A stretch of 64,000 nt of DNA from Rhodococcus ruber. GTDB taxonomy: Bacteria > Actinomycetota > Actinomycetes > Mycobacteriales > Mycobacteriaceae. The translations under genes and the position numbers were made by a program. Shown one piece after another: positions 50,556-60,250 of this stretch. The notes beneath the pieces are model-generated. The model saw only the letters and a list, made by a program, of their open reading frames with translations. It was not told the origin of the DNA and searched no databases. Numbering within the stretch: position 1 is the first letter of the stretch; every line of letters begins with the position of its first letter. The DNA is taken from NCBI RefSeq assembly GCF_027270735.1, contig NZ_JAPWIJ010000017.1, positions 1 to 64,000 of the forward strand, in the 5' to 3' direction.

Positions 50556-51404
50556 GGCACCGCGGGCCGACACCAACTCGGGCATCGACGGCACCAGAGT
50601 GGGCAGACCGGTCCGCAGTTCCAGTGACCGCGCAATCGAGGTGACGTTCGCACCGCCGCCGAGTACGACGATCGACTGCGGTCTGGCCCCGGACAATTGG
50701 ATCGTCTGCTCGACGAGCATGCCTGCATACCGTACGGGGCCGGCAATCAGATCGTCGAAGTCGCGCCGTGTGAGTACGTGGCGGGCGGTCCCGGACGGAT
50801 CCGCTGTGCTGACGACAGAGTCGGCGCTCAGTTGTTCCTTGATGGACCGGCTGGCGTCGATTCCGACGCGAACCCCGTTGGCGGAGAGCAGTCGACGGAC
50901 CGAGTGATCGAGATCGTCGCCGCAGAACGTGGCGGTACGCCGCGTCATCAGCGTCCGAGACGACGCGAGATCGACGACGGTGACGGTGGTTCCGGTGCTA
51001 CCGATATCGCACAGGGCGGTGACCCCGTGGTTCGGTACCAGCCCGATGAAACGCAGATAGCGCACTTGCGCAGCGGTTTCCGGTACGAGTGACGCCGTGC
51101 GGGCGGTGCCGCGGGTAGCGACCGAGCCGGGATCGGTGGCTACCCGGTACGCGATGGCCGAGAACTGCACCGGCAGCGACATTGTCGCCGCGATGGAATG
51201 TATGGCATCGACACCGGTAGCGATGGTGGTGGCCAACGACTGCCCGGGCGCGCGGAGCACCGTCCGCGAGACGATGGGTGTTCGGTGCGGGCTGTCCAGA
51301 TACGTCAGAATTGCGCGTGCACCGTGCGCACCCGCCCCGACCCCCAACACCAGCACCCCGCCCCGCCCTTCAGCAGATCGACTCTGCACTCTCCGCACGG
51401 TCAT
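50532..51404 (-). CDS. Hsp70/actin-fold protein without substrate domain
   Basis: 290 residues. The second half has the actin-ATPase motifs: ALCDIGSTGTTVTVVDL (phosphate-binding loop), a connect region around DLDHSVRRLLSANG, and SIVVLGGGANVTSIARSLE (adenosine motif), as in Hsp70-like proteins, but the chain is about half the length of DnaK, lacks the peptide-binding domain, and the first phosphate loop is unusual (VLVLGVGAGAHGARAIL at 18-34). Similar Hsp70-family fragments are found in mycolata with unknown role. Convergent with the valine operon. Confidence 0.7.
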   Translation of the reverse strand: MTVRRVQSRSAEGRGGVLVLGVGAGAHGARAILTYLDSPHRTPIVSRTVLRAPGQSLATTIATGVDAIHSIAATMSLPVQFSAIAYRVATDPGSVATRGTARTASLVPETAAQVRYLRFIGLVPNHGVTALCDIGSTGTTVTVVDLASSRTLMTRRTATFCGDDLDHSVRRLLSANGVRVGIDASRSIKEQLSADSVVSTADPSGTARHVLTRRDFDDLIAGPVRYAGMLVEQTIQLSGARPQSIVVLGGGANVTSIARSLELRTGLPTLVPSMPELVSARGAALLSPDR

Positions 51405-51458
51405 TCCACCATGAACGGTACGGGTGTGCCATTGCGTTGTGACGAGTCACGACAGAAC

Positions 51459-51992
51459 TCAGAACGATGTGGTTATGTCATCACTATCGAAATCGCCTGC
51501 ATCCGAACGCAGTTCCGCCAAGATGCGGATGAGTGCGATCAGCTTGTCGCGAGCGAGCCCCGGACGGGCGAACACGAGCGAGTTCAGACGCTCGGTGGCT
51601 TCCACCGCCAACGTCCGTCCAGCGTCGGTGATTTCGACGAGAGTGGTGCGCCGATCGCTCGGATGCGGAATGCGGCGAACGTATCCGACGGATTCGAGCC
51701 GGTCGACAGCATTCGTCACGCTCGTGGGGTGTACCTGTAGTCGTGCGCTCGCCTTGGCCATCGGTAAAGCGCCGTTCTTGGTGAACGTCAACAACGTCAG
51801 CAGTTCGTACCGCGAGAAGGTCAGTCCGGTCGGCTTCAAGGCCTCCTCGACCCGGGCCAGCATGATCTGCTGCGCCCGCATCAACGACGTCACGGCCGCC
51901 ATGCCGTCGGCGGCGTCGGACCACCCGTGCTCGGTCCATTGGCGATGGGCCTCGGCAATGGGATCGAGTGGAAGCGGCGAAGGGGCTGGCAT
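51459..51992 (-). CDS. MarR-family transcriptional regulator
   Basis: 177 residues. Winged HTH between about 60 and 140: LTFSRYELLTLLTF, ALPMAKASARLQVHPTSVTNAVDRLESVGYVRR with the wing PHPSDRRTTLVEITDAGR, the MarR signature DxRxxxxxxT. The ATG at 51992 has GGGAGG 8 bases upstream; a second ATG nine bases further upstream would overlap that site. The neighbouring genes (actin-fold protein, DUF2254) do not reveal the ligand. Confidence 0.9.
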   Translation of the reverse strand: MPAPSPLPLDPIAEAHRQWTEHGWSDAADGMAAVTSLMRAQQIMLARVEEALKPTGLTFSRYELLTLLTFTKNGALPMAKASARLQVHPTSVTNAVDRLESVGYVRRIPHPSDRRTTLVEITDAGRTLAVEATERLNSLVFARPGLARDKLIALIRILAELRSDAGDFDSDDITTSF

Positions 51993-52027
51993 ACACACCA
52001 TCCTCCCACGGTGTCCGGTTCGTGCGT

Positions 52028-53371
52028 CTACCGAATGACGGTGCGAAGTACGGCGAGTGGCACTCGATCGGTGATCGCTGCTCGGGTCCGCGAAATCTGC
52101 TCGCGGGCATCGGCTGTCCGCGCGTTGTCGGTCTCGTCGACGGTCAGGGCTGCGTCCAGCAGACTCAGTTGCGCCAGCACGGAGTCGACATCATCGGTGG
52201 AGCGCGCAGCACGGCCGACTCTCTCGGCGAGGCGGATTCCGGCCTGGACCACCATGGGACTGCCGGTCCCGTAGATGCGCACGGCATCGAGCGCGTGGTC
52301 GATCAGCGACGAGACGGCCACGCGGCGAATGATCAGTCGCACGGTGCCGTCGGAGTCGCACCGTGCTCGGCAGGGCAGTGGGCGCTGGACGACCGCAACG
52401 AGTCCGACCGAGAGATCGTCGATGGCGTTGCGTGCGGTATACGGGTCGTTGACTCCGGTCGACAGCGCGCGTACCGCCATTTCCGTCATCTGTTCGACGG
52501 CGAAGGCGATGTCGTGCCGGGGTGTTCGGCTGGTGCCGATGTCGAACGATCCTCGTACTCGTCCGATCGCGTCCTCGGATATATCGGCCGATCGATCGGC
52601 GAGAATGTCTACGAGTGGCTCGCCGGAGACGACGTGGTCGCCCGGCACCCGATGAATCTCGATCAGAGTGCCGTTGTCGGCAGCGATGCTCAGCAGGGCG
52701 TCCTCGTCGATGTCGATGATCACCCCGGAGTCCTCGGCGAGAACCGTTGTGTAGACCGGCGGCTTGTGGATGCCTTCCGCCGATGCTGCGTCCTCGGGTT
52801 GCTCGAGCGGATACAGCGCGTCGACGGACTCGGAAAGCTCGTCGCGGACCCGGGCGGAGAGCGTCGCCACCTGGATCGACTGGGCGATGTGATGAATGAA
52901 GTAGACGAGTACACCGACGTCGACAACCGCGAGCGCGACGGCCACGTTGACGGCGATGTCGGGGACGAACACCGAACCGTCGGATTCGATCGATCGGATC
53001 GAGCGCAGGACCATCAGTGAGTACAGGAACGTTGCCCCGAAGATGCCGAGCACTATCTGGTTGCCGCGGTCGGCCATGAAGTTGCGCACCAGGCGAGGGC
53101 CGTACGACGAACTGGCAGTGGCGAGTACGGAAATGGTGATGGAGAACGACGTCGCGGCCACACCCAACATCGAGCCGCCGATCGCGCCGAGAATATCCCG
53201 GCTGCCACTGGCCCCGACGTGATAGAGCAGCGAACCCGTCAGATCCACTCGGGTGTCGAGCAGATAGCGATCTAGGCTGACGAGTGCTTGCGCGAGCAGG
53301 AGTGCAAAGACTCCCAGGACTGCGGGAATGAACCAGAACGACTCCCGCAACTTGGCAATGTGTTCCTTCAT
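52028..53371 (-). CDS. DUF2254 membrane protein
   Basis: 447 residues. Four hydrophobic segments in the first 170 residues (about 13-32, 55-80, 100-120, 140-160), then a large soluble part. The family-typical VAATSFSITISVLATASSSYGPR (split near residue 75) and the C-terminal AVEQMTEMAVRALSTGVNDPYTARNAID are clear DUF2254 markers. Function unknown. The ATG at 53371 begins MKEHIAKLRESFW; the open frame extends further upstream across the tRNA-Cys locus and is not coding there. Confidence 0.9.
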   Translation of the reverse strand: MKEHIAKLRESFWFIPAVLGVFALLLAQALVSLDRYLLDTRVDLTGSLLYHVGASGSRDILGAIGGSMLGVAATSFSITISVLATASSSYGPRLVRNFMADRGNQIVLGIFGATFLYSLMVLRSIRSIESDGSVFVPDIAVNVAVALAVVDVGVLVYFIHHIAQSIQVATLSARVRDELSESVDALYPLEQPEDAASAEGIHKPPVYTTVLAEDSGVIIDIDEDALLSIAADNGTLIEIHRVPGDHVVSGEPLVDILADRSADISEDAIGRVRGSFDIGTSRTPRHDIAFAVEQMTEMAVRALSTGVNDPYTARNAIDDLSVGLVAVVQRPLPCRARCDSDGTVRLIIRRVAVSSLIDHALDAVRIYGTGSPMVVQAGIRLAERVGRAARSTDDVDSVLAQLSLLDAALTVDETDNARTADAREQISRTRAAITDRVPLAVLRTVIR

Positions 53372-53477
53372 GAGCGACAGTCTTCCCCGGCGTGTCCGAA
53401 TCAATCCTTCGGCGTTCGAATCACGATGATCGCAACCGTCGGCTTCGCCCGGCCGATGCGGCATCGTCATCGGTGAT

Positions 53478-53548
53478 GCGGGTGTGGCCGAGTGGCTAGG
53501 CACCGGCCTGCAAAGCCGTTCACACGGGTTCGAATCCCGTCGCTCGCT
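53478..53548 (+). tRNA. tRNA-Cys (GCA)
   Basis: 71 nt. Acceptor GCGGGTG/CGCTCGC (two wobble pairs), D-stem GCC/GGC, anticodon loop CTGCAAA with anticodon GCA, T-arm ACGGG-TTCGAAT-CCCGT, discriminator T; CCA not encoded. Stands alone between the DUF2254 and methyltransferase genes. Confidence 0.95.
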
Positions 53549-53595
53549 CGAAGATCGGGACCGGCCGGCAACGGTCGGTCCCGATCGATCCCGTC

Positions 53596-54183
53596 TCAGG
53601 CCAGCAGCGTGGGCTTTCGAGCCACGGTCACAGCCCAGTCCGCGTCGTCGCGCCAGGGCCGTAGGTCCCAGGTCGCGAAACGATGTTCGACGACGAAGCC
53701 GACCGCGGCCAAATCCTCGTCGAGCATGTCGACGGTGTACTCGCGATCGGTGGCGAAACCGGTGACGAACACTCCGCCGCCGGACAGGTGGGCCCAGATG
53801 CGTTCCAGCGCAGCCCGTTCGGTGCCCGGCCTCATGTAGACGAGTACGTTGCCTGCCGCGACGGCCGCGTCGAACGTCCGTCCCAGGTCCAGCATCGCCA
53901 GATCGGCGACATGAACATCGAGTTCGGTGTGTGCTCGCGCGGCCTCGGCCAGAACCGGATCGAGATCCACTGCGGTCACCCGGTGTCCGCGGCGGGCCAG
54001 TTCGGCACCGAGTCGGCCGGTACCGCATCCGGCATCGAGAATGCTCGACGCGGGGGAGACCAACGCGTCGACCATGCGGGCCTCACCGTGCAGATCCACG
54101 CCGCGTTCGGCCAGGCGGTCGAATCGCTCGATGTACCGCTTGGAATCGTCGGCTGAGTTCTCGGCTTGCCAGCGTGTGGTCAC
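53596..54183 (-). CDS. Class I SAM-dependent methyltransferase
   Basis: 195 residues. SAM-binding motif I LDAGCGTGRLGAELARRG (49-66), motif II VTAVDLDPVLAEAAR, and the motif near FDAAVAAGNVLVY. Single Rossmann-like domain; the substrate cannot be told, and the pattern fits the small Methyltransf_25-type enzymes. Located 15 bases downstream of the coiled-coil gene on the same strand, so the two may be co-transcribed. Confidence 0.9.
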   Translation of the reverse strand: MTTRWQAENSADDSKRYIERFDRLAERGVDLHGEARMVDALVSPASSILDAGCGTGRLGAELARRGHRVTAVDLDPVLAEAARAHTELDVHVADLAMLDLGRTFDAAVAAGNVLVYMRPGTERAALERIWAHLSGGGVFVTGFATDREYTVDMLDEDLAAVGFVVEHRFATWDLRPWRDDADWAVTVARKPTLLA

Positions 54184-54197
54184 CCCGCCAGGGTAGG

Positions 54198-55115
54198 TCA
54201 GCTCGGTTCTTCGAGGGCGGCCCGGGCTTCGGCCACGCGTGCCTTGGCCGCCTCGAGTGCCTCCGCTGTCGACTGGGCATGTTCGACGCTTGTTCTCTCC
54301 GCTGCCCGCGCGGATTTCGCTTTGGCTCTGGCGGCGTCCAGCTCGGCTTCGAGCCTCTCGACTTCCTTTGTGGCGCTGCGCCGTTCGGATACGACACGTT
54401 CTGTGTCGGAGTCGGCAGCTTCGGCGGCATCGCGTGCGGCATCGAACGCGGTTTCGGCAGCGTCGAATTCGGCGACCAGTCGATCGTGTTCGGCCTCGCG
54501 TAGCTGCTCGGCTTCGGAGGAGTTCTCGGGATCGGACTCGGGTACGTCATCGGCAGCCGGTACACCGTCGGGCTCGGGCTCGGTCTCGGTCTCGTCCTCG
54601 GGTGGGTCGGGAACGAGCGAGAGCAGCGCAGGCCCGAAGCCGCTGTAGGTTTCGGCCGTGACGGTTCGGCCCGCCCGCACGCGGTCGCGAATCTCGGGAT
54701 CGGCCATCGCCGCGTTCAGGGTGTTGGCGATCTCGCGCGCAGCACTGTCGCCGACGGTCGCTCCGAGGTCGCGTCCCAATGCGATTGCTTTTTCTGTCAG
54801 TGCGCGTATCGAAGTGCTTCGAGCAGTGGACAATTCGCGCAGGCGGGCGCCGTCGCCCCGCTGCTGAGCTCGTTCGAGCTGCTCGCCGAGCTCGAACAGT
54901 TCCGCGAGTGCCGATTCGTCTCGCCGGGCGAGGCTGTTGACCAACCACGCAACGACCGTCGGCTTACGCAGTGCACCGACGCTGGCGGCACCGGACTTGT
55001 CGCCGGACTTCTTGAACCGGGCGACATATGCGGAGCGATGCGACACGAAATCGGCGGGAGCCAACGAGTACAGGTCGTCGACGACCGCGGCGATGTGGGG
55101 GAGATCCTCGGACAT
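54198..55115 (-). CDS. Coiled-coil protein of unknown function
   Basis: 305 residues from MSEDLPHIAAVVDDLYSL. An N-terminal conserved part (about 1-150) includes FVSHRSAYVARFKKSGDKSGAA and LRKPTVVAWLVNSLARR; then an acidic Pro/Glu linker (about 170-200) and a long charged coiled coil (about 205-300) rich in Ala, Glu and Arg. Mycolata encode such proteins widely without assigned function. The ATG at 55115 is preferred to one 10 codons upstream because homologous proteins start with an MSExLP-like sequence; this is a judgement. Confidence 0.8.
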   Translation of the reverse strand: MSEDLPHIAAVVDDLYSLAPADFVSHRSAYVARFKKSGDKSGAASVGALRKPTVVAWLVNSLARRDESALAELFELGEQLERAQQRGDGARLRELSTARSTSIRALTEKAIALGRDLGATVGDSAAREIANTLNAAMADPEIRDRVRAGRTVTAETYSGFGPALLSLVPDPPEDETETEPEPDGVPAADDVPESDPENSSEAEQLREAEHDRLVAEFDAAETAFDAARDAAEAADSDTERVVSERRSATKEVERLEAELDAARAKAKSARAAERTSVEHAQSTAEALEAAKARVAEARAALEEPS

Positions 55116-55175
55116 CGAAGTCCACCGTCTCGTTCGAGCAGTCACAGGGTTGCGGTGACATGCGTGAAAGATGTG

Positions 55176-55248
55176 TGCCCCCGGCAGGATTCGAACCTGC
55201 GGCCTTTCGCTCCGGAGGCGAACGCTCTATCCCCTGAGCTACGGGGGC
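55176..55248 (-). tRNA. tRNA-Arg (CCG)
   Basis: 73 nt on the minus strand. Acceptor GCCCCCG/CGGGGGC, D-arm GCTC/GAGC, anticodon stem TTCGC/GCGAA with loop CTCCGGA (anticodon CCG), T-arm GCAGG-TTCGAAT-CCTGC, discriminator A. CCA not encoded. Confidence 0.96.
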
Positions 55249-55317
55249 GCACCGGCTCGAGCCGGCGTGCCTGTTGGGCTGTACGAAAGACTAGCGCATA
55301 CGTGACCGGAGCCGAAA

Positions 55318-56034
55318 TCACCCCTCGGGCAGCGGCTGCGCACCCTTCGCGGCAAGCATCTGCTTCATCAGCGTCGACTCGCTGGTCTGCGTGGCCACCA
55401 TGGAGTTCGCCAAGTTGATCACCGCAGGAGACTGAGCATGAGTCTGGGCGTACTCCATCATCGCCAGGCCGCCCTCGTGGTGGCGCAGCATGAGCTGCAG
55501 GAACATCACGTCGACGTCCGTGCCGGTCGCCTGCCGAAGCGCAGTGAGCTCCGCGGAACTGGCCATGCCGGGCATTGCCCTGGTGGGATCGGAGGACCCC
55601 GGTTCCATCGACATCCCACCCATCGAGTGGCCATGAGAGTCGTCGGCTGTCATCCAGGTCATGTAGCCGTCGGTCGAAATCGATGCGCGGTCCCACAGAG
55701 CCAGCCAGCCCTGCATCTGGCCCACCTGATTCTGCTGCGAGGTGAGCATGTCGAACGCCAGATTCTTGACGGCCTGATCGGGAGCATTGGTCAACGCCAC
55801 CGCGGCCATCTCGATGGCCTGGTTGTGGTGCACGGTCATATCCTGTGCGAAACCGACGTCGACCGAGCCCGCTGCAGGCGAGTTGTCACCGTCACGGAAC
55901 GGATTCCCCACCAGAAAGCCCAGCGCGAAACCGATCGCCAGGACGGCGATCAGCGCCAAGACGACCAGCGCAGTGCGCTGGCTCGGCTTGACCTCGGACG
56001 GGCCGGTAGTCGAGTCGACTGTCGATTCGGTCAT
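55318..56034 (-). CDS. DUF305 (ferritin-like) exported protein, probable copper handling
   Basis: 238 residues. One N-terminal membrane anchor (about 22-43), then an extracytoplasmic four-helix domain with two His motifs typical of DUF305: MTVHHNQAIEMA (67-78) and LMLRHHEGGLAMM (181-193). Between them is a Met/His-rich stretch (about 126-160: MTWMTADDSHGHSMGGMSM) suited to Cu(I) binding. It overlaps the DUF3105 stop by one base, so the two form an operon, as in many actinobacteria. Confidence 0.92.
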   Translation of the reverse strand: MTESTVDSTTGPSEVKPSQRTALVVLALIAVLAIGFALGFLVGNPFRDGDNSPAAGSVDVGFAQDMTVHHNQAIEMAAVALTNAPDQAVKNLAFDMLTSQQNQVGQMQGWLALWDRASISTDGYMTWMTADDSHGHSMGGMSMEPGSSDPTRAMPGMASSAELTALRQATGTDVDVMFLQLMLRHHEGGLAMMEYAQTHAQSPAVINLANSMVATQTSESTLMKQMLAAKGAQPLPEG

Positions 56035-56948
56035 CAGCTCGCGGGAACCTGAAGGTCGCTGGGTAGTTGGGCTCCACCGGGCAGGCCGCCCGGCAGTCCG
56101 CCGCCCCCGCTGGTCTCACTGGTGTCGGGGGTGATGCCGGCACCGTCCATCGGAACGGCGTCCGCGCCGGGTGCGGAGGCGTCGAACAGCGGTGGGTTGT
56201 CCGGATCGAAGCCGTCGCTGCCGTCGCCCGAGGTGGTGGGGACCGATGCGCAACTGGCACCGACCTCCGGGTAGGCGAAGCGGTTCAGGCGCAGCGCAGA
56301 GATGAACTGGCCGATGCGCTCGTCGTCGACGCTGTCCAGCTTGAGTTGATGGCCCCAGGACTGCAGCGAAACGGGGGTGTCGAGACCGGGGTAAGGCGAC
56401 ATCATCATCTGGGTTTCACCGTCGACGCGATCGGCCAGCGTTTGGACCTGGTCCTCGTTCAGGTCGTCGGGGTTGTAGGTGATCCAGACGGCTCCGTGCT
56501 CGAGTGAGTGCACAGCGTTCTCGGTGCGGATGGCCTCGGGGTAGACGATTCCGGTGCAGGTGGCCCACACGGCATCGTGCGGTCCGCCGAAGGGCGGCGA
56601 CTGGTCGTAGGCGACCCGCTGGTTACGAGCGACGTGCAAGGCCGCCGGGTAATCCTGTTTGGCGACGCCGTCGATTCCCGTCGACGGATCCTGGTTGCTC
56701 TCGCTGGGTGCGAACTTCTGCGCTTCGGCGCGGTCCTGATACTTGGGGTACAAGTTGATCCCGAGACCGGCGATCAAGCCGACGACCACTACGACTCCGG
56801 CCACCGTCAGCCAGGGAATCTGCCTGCCCTTGGCGGCAGGCACGCCGCCCTTCTTCTTGCGAGCTGACTTCTTGTTGGCTGCGTTGATGGCTTTGTCTGC
56901 CTTCGCAGCCGACTTGTTCTGACTGCCTTTGTCGGGACCCGTTGGCAT
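56034..56948 (-). CDS. DUF3105 membrane-anchored protein
   Basis: 304 residues. A Lys-rich cytoplasmic tail (1-40, AAKADKAINAANKKSARKKK) and one membrane segment (about 47-68) precede the DUF3105 domain: YDQSPPFGGPHDAVWATC, GIVYPEAI, NAVHSLEHGAVWITYNP and MMSPYPGLDTPVSLQSWGHQLKL. The C-terminus is a Gly/Pro-rich tail (about 240-304). Function unknown; its consistent pairing with DUF305 suggests a shared envelope or metal role. Likely promoter in the 231 bases shared with divergent argS. Confidence 0.9.
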   Translation of the reverse strand: MPTGPDKGSQNKSAAKADKAINAANKKSARKKKGGVPAAKGRQIPWLTVAGVVVVVGLIAGLGINLYPKYQDRAEAQKFAPSESNQDPSTGIDGVAKQDYPAALHVARNQRVAYDQSPPFGGPHDAVWATCTGIVYPEAIRTENAVHSLEHGAVWITYNPDDLNEDQVQTLADRVDGETQMMMSPYPGLDTPVSLQSWGHQLKLDSVDDERIGQFISALRLNRFAYPEVGASCASVPTTSGDGSDGFDPDNPPLFDASAPGADAVPMDGAGITPDTSETSGGGGLPGGLPGGAQLPSDLQVPAS

Positions 56949-57179
56949 CGCTGTAGTTGCTCTCTCAGTCGAGGAAAGTTGGTGGTCGGTGTCGCTGGTC
57001 GTGCGTATCTGCTGGTGACGGCGGTGACCAAGGTCCGTCCGCGCAGAGCGCCCTTACTGTACGTTCTCTGCCTGAGAGCGTGCTCAGGGCCTGCAACGAG
57101 CGCTTGGTGGGGTGGTGCCTGCGATCGGACGGGCAGTGGATGCGAGCACGCCGCACACCAGCCAATAGGATAGCTACCT

Positions 57180-58832
57180 GTGACTCCTGCCGATCTTGCC
57201 GAACTGCTCCACGCGACCGCCGCGAAGGTGCTCGCCGACCGCGGCCTGGACGCATCCGTTCTACCTGCGAAGCTGACCGTCGAGCGTCCCCGCAACCCAG
57301 AGCACGGTGACTACGCGACCAACGTGGCGCTGCAGGTCGCGAAGAAGGCCGGTGCCAATCCACGCGACTTCGCAGGCTGGCTCGCCGAAGCTCTCGCGGC
57401 CGAGGCCGCGATCGACAGCGCCGACGTTGCAGGCCCCGGATTCCTGAACATCAGGCTGGCCGCTGCCGCCCAGGGCGAGATCGTCGCCCGAGTACTCGCT
57501 GCAGGCGCGGCATTCGGCAACGGATCGTCGATGGCAGGCAAGAAGGTCAACCTGGAGTTCGTCTCGGCCAACCCGACAGGTCCGGTGCACCTCGGCGGTA
57601 CCAGGTGGGCCGCCGTCGGCGACGCGCTCGGTCGGATCCTGACCGCGCACGGCGCAGACGTCACTCGCGAGTACTACTTCAACGATCACGGCGCACAGAT
57701 CGACCGCTTCAGTCGCTCGCTCATCGCCGCAGCGAAGGGTGAGCCGGCACCGGAGAACGGATACGCGGGCGAGTACATCGCCGAGATCGCAGAGCAAGTT
57801 CTGGCGAAAGAACCGGACGCACTCGGGCTGGCCCCCGAAGCCCAGGAAGAGACGTTCCGATCGATCGGAACGCAGCTGATGTTCGACCGGATCAAGGCCA
57901 ATCTGCACGAGTTCGGAGTCGACTTCGATGTCTACTTCCACGAGAACTCGCTGTTCGACTCGGGCGCCGTCGAGAAGTCGGTCGAGTACCTCAAGACTTC
58001 GGGAAGCTTGTACGAGGAGGACGGGGCCTGGTGGCTCCGGTCGACCGAATACGGGGACGACAAGGATCGCGTCGTCATCAAGAGCGATGGCAACGCCGCC
58101 TACATCGCCGGCGATATCGCCTACTTCCAGAACAAGCGTCAGCGCGGCTTCGACCTGTGCATCTACATGCTCGGTGCCGACCACCACGGATACATCGGAC
58201 GCCTCAAGGCGGCTGCGGCGGCATTCGGGGACGACCCCGAGACCGTCGAGGTGCTGATCGGCCAGATGGTCAATCTCGTTCGCGACGGCGTTGCCGTGAA
58301 GATGAGCAAGCGCGCCGGAACCGTCATCACGCTCGACGACCTGGTCGATGCCATCGGCGTCGACGCCTCCCGGTACGTCATGATCCGGTCGTCCGTCGAC
58401 TCCAGCATCGACATCGACCTGGCCCTCTGGGCGAGTGCGAGCAACGAGAACCCGGTGTACTACGTCCAGTACGCCCACGCCCGGCTGGCCTCGCTCGCGC
58501 GCAATGCTGCCGAACTGGGAATCGTTGCGGATGAACCGGATCTGAGCCTGCTGACCCACGAGCAGGAAGGCGAGCTGATCAGGACGATCGGTGAGTACCC
58601 ACGCGTCGTGGCCAGCGCCGCCGAATTGCGCGAGCCACACCGGATTGCCCGCTACCTCGAAGAGTTGGCGGGTGCTTATCACCGTTTCTACGGTGCGTGT
58701 CGAGTACTTCCACAAGGAGACGAGGAGCCCGGACCTGTGAACACCGCACGACTGGCATTGGGCAACGCAACCCGGCAGGTTCTGGCCAACGGCCTCGAAC
58801 TGCTCGGGGTCAGCGCACCGGAGCGCATGTGA
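57180..58832 (+). CDS. argS: Arginyl-tRNA synthetase
   Basis: 550 residues, class I synthetase. N-terminal Add1 domain (1-95), HIGH-equivalent HLGG (137-140) in [20 protein letters not shown] (374-378), and the C-terminal DALR anticodon-binding domain with [16 protein letters not shown] and [15 protein letters not shown]. Charges the neighbouring tRNA-Arg among others. GTG start with AGGA upstream. First gene of the argS-lysA-hom-thrC-thrB run, overlapping lysA by 4 bases (GTGA). Confidence 0.97.
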   Translation: MTPADLAELLHATAAKVLADRGLDASVLPAKLTVERPRNPEHGDYATNVALQVAKKAGANPRDFAGWLAEALAAEAAIDSADVAGPGFLNIRLAAAAQGEIVARVLAAGAAFGNGSSMAGKKVNLEFVSANPTGPVHLGGTRWAAVGDALGRILTAHGADVTREYYFNDHGAQIDRFSRSLIAAAKGEPAPENGYAGEYIAEIAEQVLAKEPDALGLAPEAQEETFRSIGTQLMFDRIKANLHEFGVDFDVYFHENSLFDSGAVEKSVEYLKTSGSLYEEDGAWWLRSTEYGDDKDRVVIKSDGNAAYIAGDIAYFQNKRQRGFDLCIYMLGADHHGYIGRLKAAAAAFGDDPETVEVLIGQMVNLVRDGVAVKMSKRAGTVITLDDLVDAIGVDASRYVMIRSSVDSSIDIDLALWASASNENPVYYVQYAHARLASLARNAAELGIVADEPDLSLLTHEQEGELIRTIGEYPRVVASAAELREPHRIARYLEELAGAYHRFYGACRVLPQGDEEPGPVNTARLALGNATRQVLANGLELLGVSAPERM

Positions 58833-60250
58833 GCGCACATCCGGCCGGACCCAAGCATGCCGATGCCCCCGCGAAACAGTCGACATCCCATCGCCCGGCC
58901 GACGCGTCGGAGATGACGACGTTGCCCGACCAGGTGTGGCCCCGCAACGCCGAGCGCGGTGAGGACGGAACCGTCCGCCTCGCCGGGGTGTCGGTCACCG
59001 ACCTCGCGGAGAAGTACGGCACCCCGTTGTTCGTCATAGACGAGGACGACTTCCGTTCGCGCTGCCGTGAGATGGCCGCTGCATTCGGGGCACCCGAGCG
59101 GGTTCACTACGCCTCCAAGGCTTTCCTGTGCGGTGAGATCGCGCGCTGGGTGGCCGACGAAGGGCTCTCACTCGACATCTGCTCGGGAGGAGAGCTGGCC
59201 ATCGCACTCGCCGCGGGATTCCCTGCGGACCGAATTGCCATGCACGGCAACAACAAATCGGTCGCCGAGCTCGAGGCAGGTGTGCGCGCGGGAGTCGAGC
59301 ACGTGGTTCTCGACTCCAACATCGAGATCGACCGTCTCGACGCCGTTGCCGGCGCGGCCGGAGTGGTGCAGGACGTCCTCATCCGCATCACCGTCGGCGT
59401 GGAAGCTCATACGCACGAGTTCATCGCCACGGCGCACGAGGACCAGAAGTTCGGCTTCTCGCTCGCCGACGGTTCGGCACTCGACGCGGTCCGCCGCGTG
59501 TTCGCGGCCGACAACCTGCGCCTCGTCGGACTGCACAGCCACATCGGATCGCAGATCTTCGAGGTCGACGGCTTCGAGCTCGCGGCACACAAGGTCATCG
59601 GCCTACTCCGAGACATCGTCTCGGAATTCGGCGTCGAAAAAACCGCGCAGATCTCGACTCTGGATCTCGGTGGTGGCATGGGCATTTCGTACGTTGCGAG
59701 CGACGACCCGCCGCCGGTGGAGCAGCTCGCAGCGAAGTTGACCGCCATCGTCGAGACGGAGTCTGCCGCGGTGGGCTTGCCGGTTCCGACGATCGCCGTC
59801 GAACCCGGCCGTGCCATCGCCGGACCGGGCACCGTCACGCTGTACGAGGTGGGCACCATCAAGGATGTCACCGTCGACAAGGCGACGCGCAGACGCTACA
59901 TCAGCGTCGACGGTGGAATGAGTGACAACATTCGCACTTCGCTCTATCAGGCAGAGTACGACTGCCGATTGGTCTCACGAACCAGCGAGGCCCAAGCCGT
60001 TCTGGCGCGAGTGGTCGGAAAGCATTGCGAGAGCGGCGACATCGTCATCAAGAACACATGGATGCCGGCGGACGTCGGGCCGGGTGACCTGCTTGCGGTA
60101 GCAGCCACCGGGGCCTACTGCTACTCCATGTCCAGTCGCTACAACCTGCTGACGCGGCCCGCAGTGGTCGCAGTCAAGGACGGGCGAGCGCGCCTGGTCC
60201 TGCGGCGGGAAACCATCGAAGATCTGCTCAGCTTGGAGGTTCAGCCATGA
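58829..60250 (+). CDS. lysA: Diaminopimelate decarboxylase
   Basis: 473 residues, fold-type III PLP enzyme. Lys97 in VHYASKAF binds [27 protein letters not shown], and [10 protein letters not shown] are the expected blocks, and CESGDIV with [10 protein letters not shown] completes the dimer active site. It makes L-lysine from meso-DAP. The GTG at 58829 couples it to argS and gives a 28-residue N-terminal extension rich in His, Ala and Pro; the ATG at 58913 would give the standard length and cannot be excluded. Overlaps hom by 4 bases. Confidence 0.96.
   Translation: MSAHPAGPKHADAPAKQSTSHRPADASEMTTLPDQVWPRNAERGEDGTVRLAGVSVTDLAEKYGTPLFVIDEDDFRSRCREMAAAFGAPERVHYASKAFLCGEIARWVADEGLSLDICSGGELAIALAAGFPADRIAMHGNNKSVAELEAGVRAGVEHVVLDSNIEIDRLDAVAGAAGVVQDVLIRITVGVEAHTHEFIATAHEDQKFGFSLADGSALDAVRRVFAADNLRLVGLHSHIGSQIFEVDGFELAAHKVIGLLRDIVSEFGVEKTAQISTLDLGGGMGISYVASDDPPPVEQLAAKLTAIVETESAAVGLPVPTIAVEPGRAIAGPGTVTLYEVGTIKDVTVDKATRRRYISVDGGMSDNIRTSLYQAEYDCRLVSRTSEAQAVLARVVGKHCESGDIVIKNTWMPADVGPGDLLAVAATGAYCYSMSSRYNLLTRPAVVAVKDGRARLVLRRETIEDLLSLEVQP

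Noticed and set aside
53478-53548. tRNA-Cys as an attachment site for a mobile element
   Set aside because: No integrase, no duplicated tRNA 3' end, and flanking genes look like normal chromosome.
53372-54028. N-terminal extension of the DUF2254 protein by 219 residues
   Set aside because: It would translate across tRNA-Cys and antisense to the methyltransferase; the family starts at the MKEH methionine.
57030-57110. Copper-regulator (CsoR-type) operator in the argS/DUF3105 intergenic region
   Set aside because: A loose dyad (ACGTTCTCT/TGAGAGCGT) is present but does not match the GC-rich CsoR box and pairs imperfectly.
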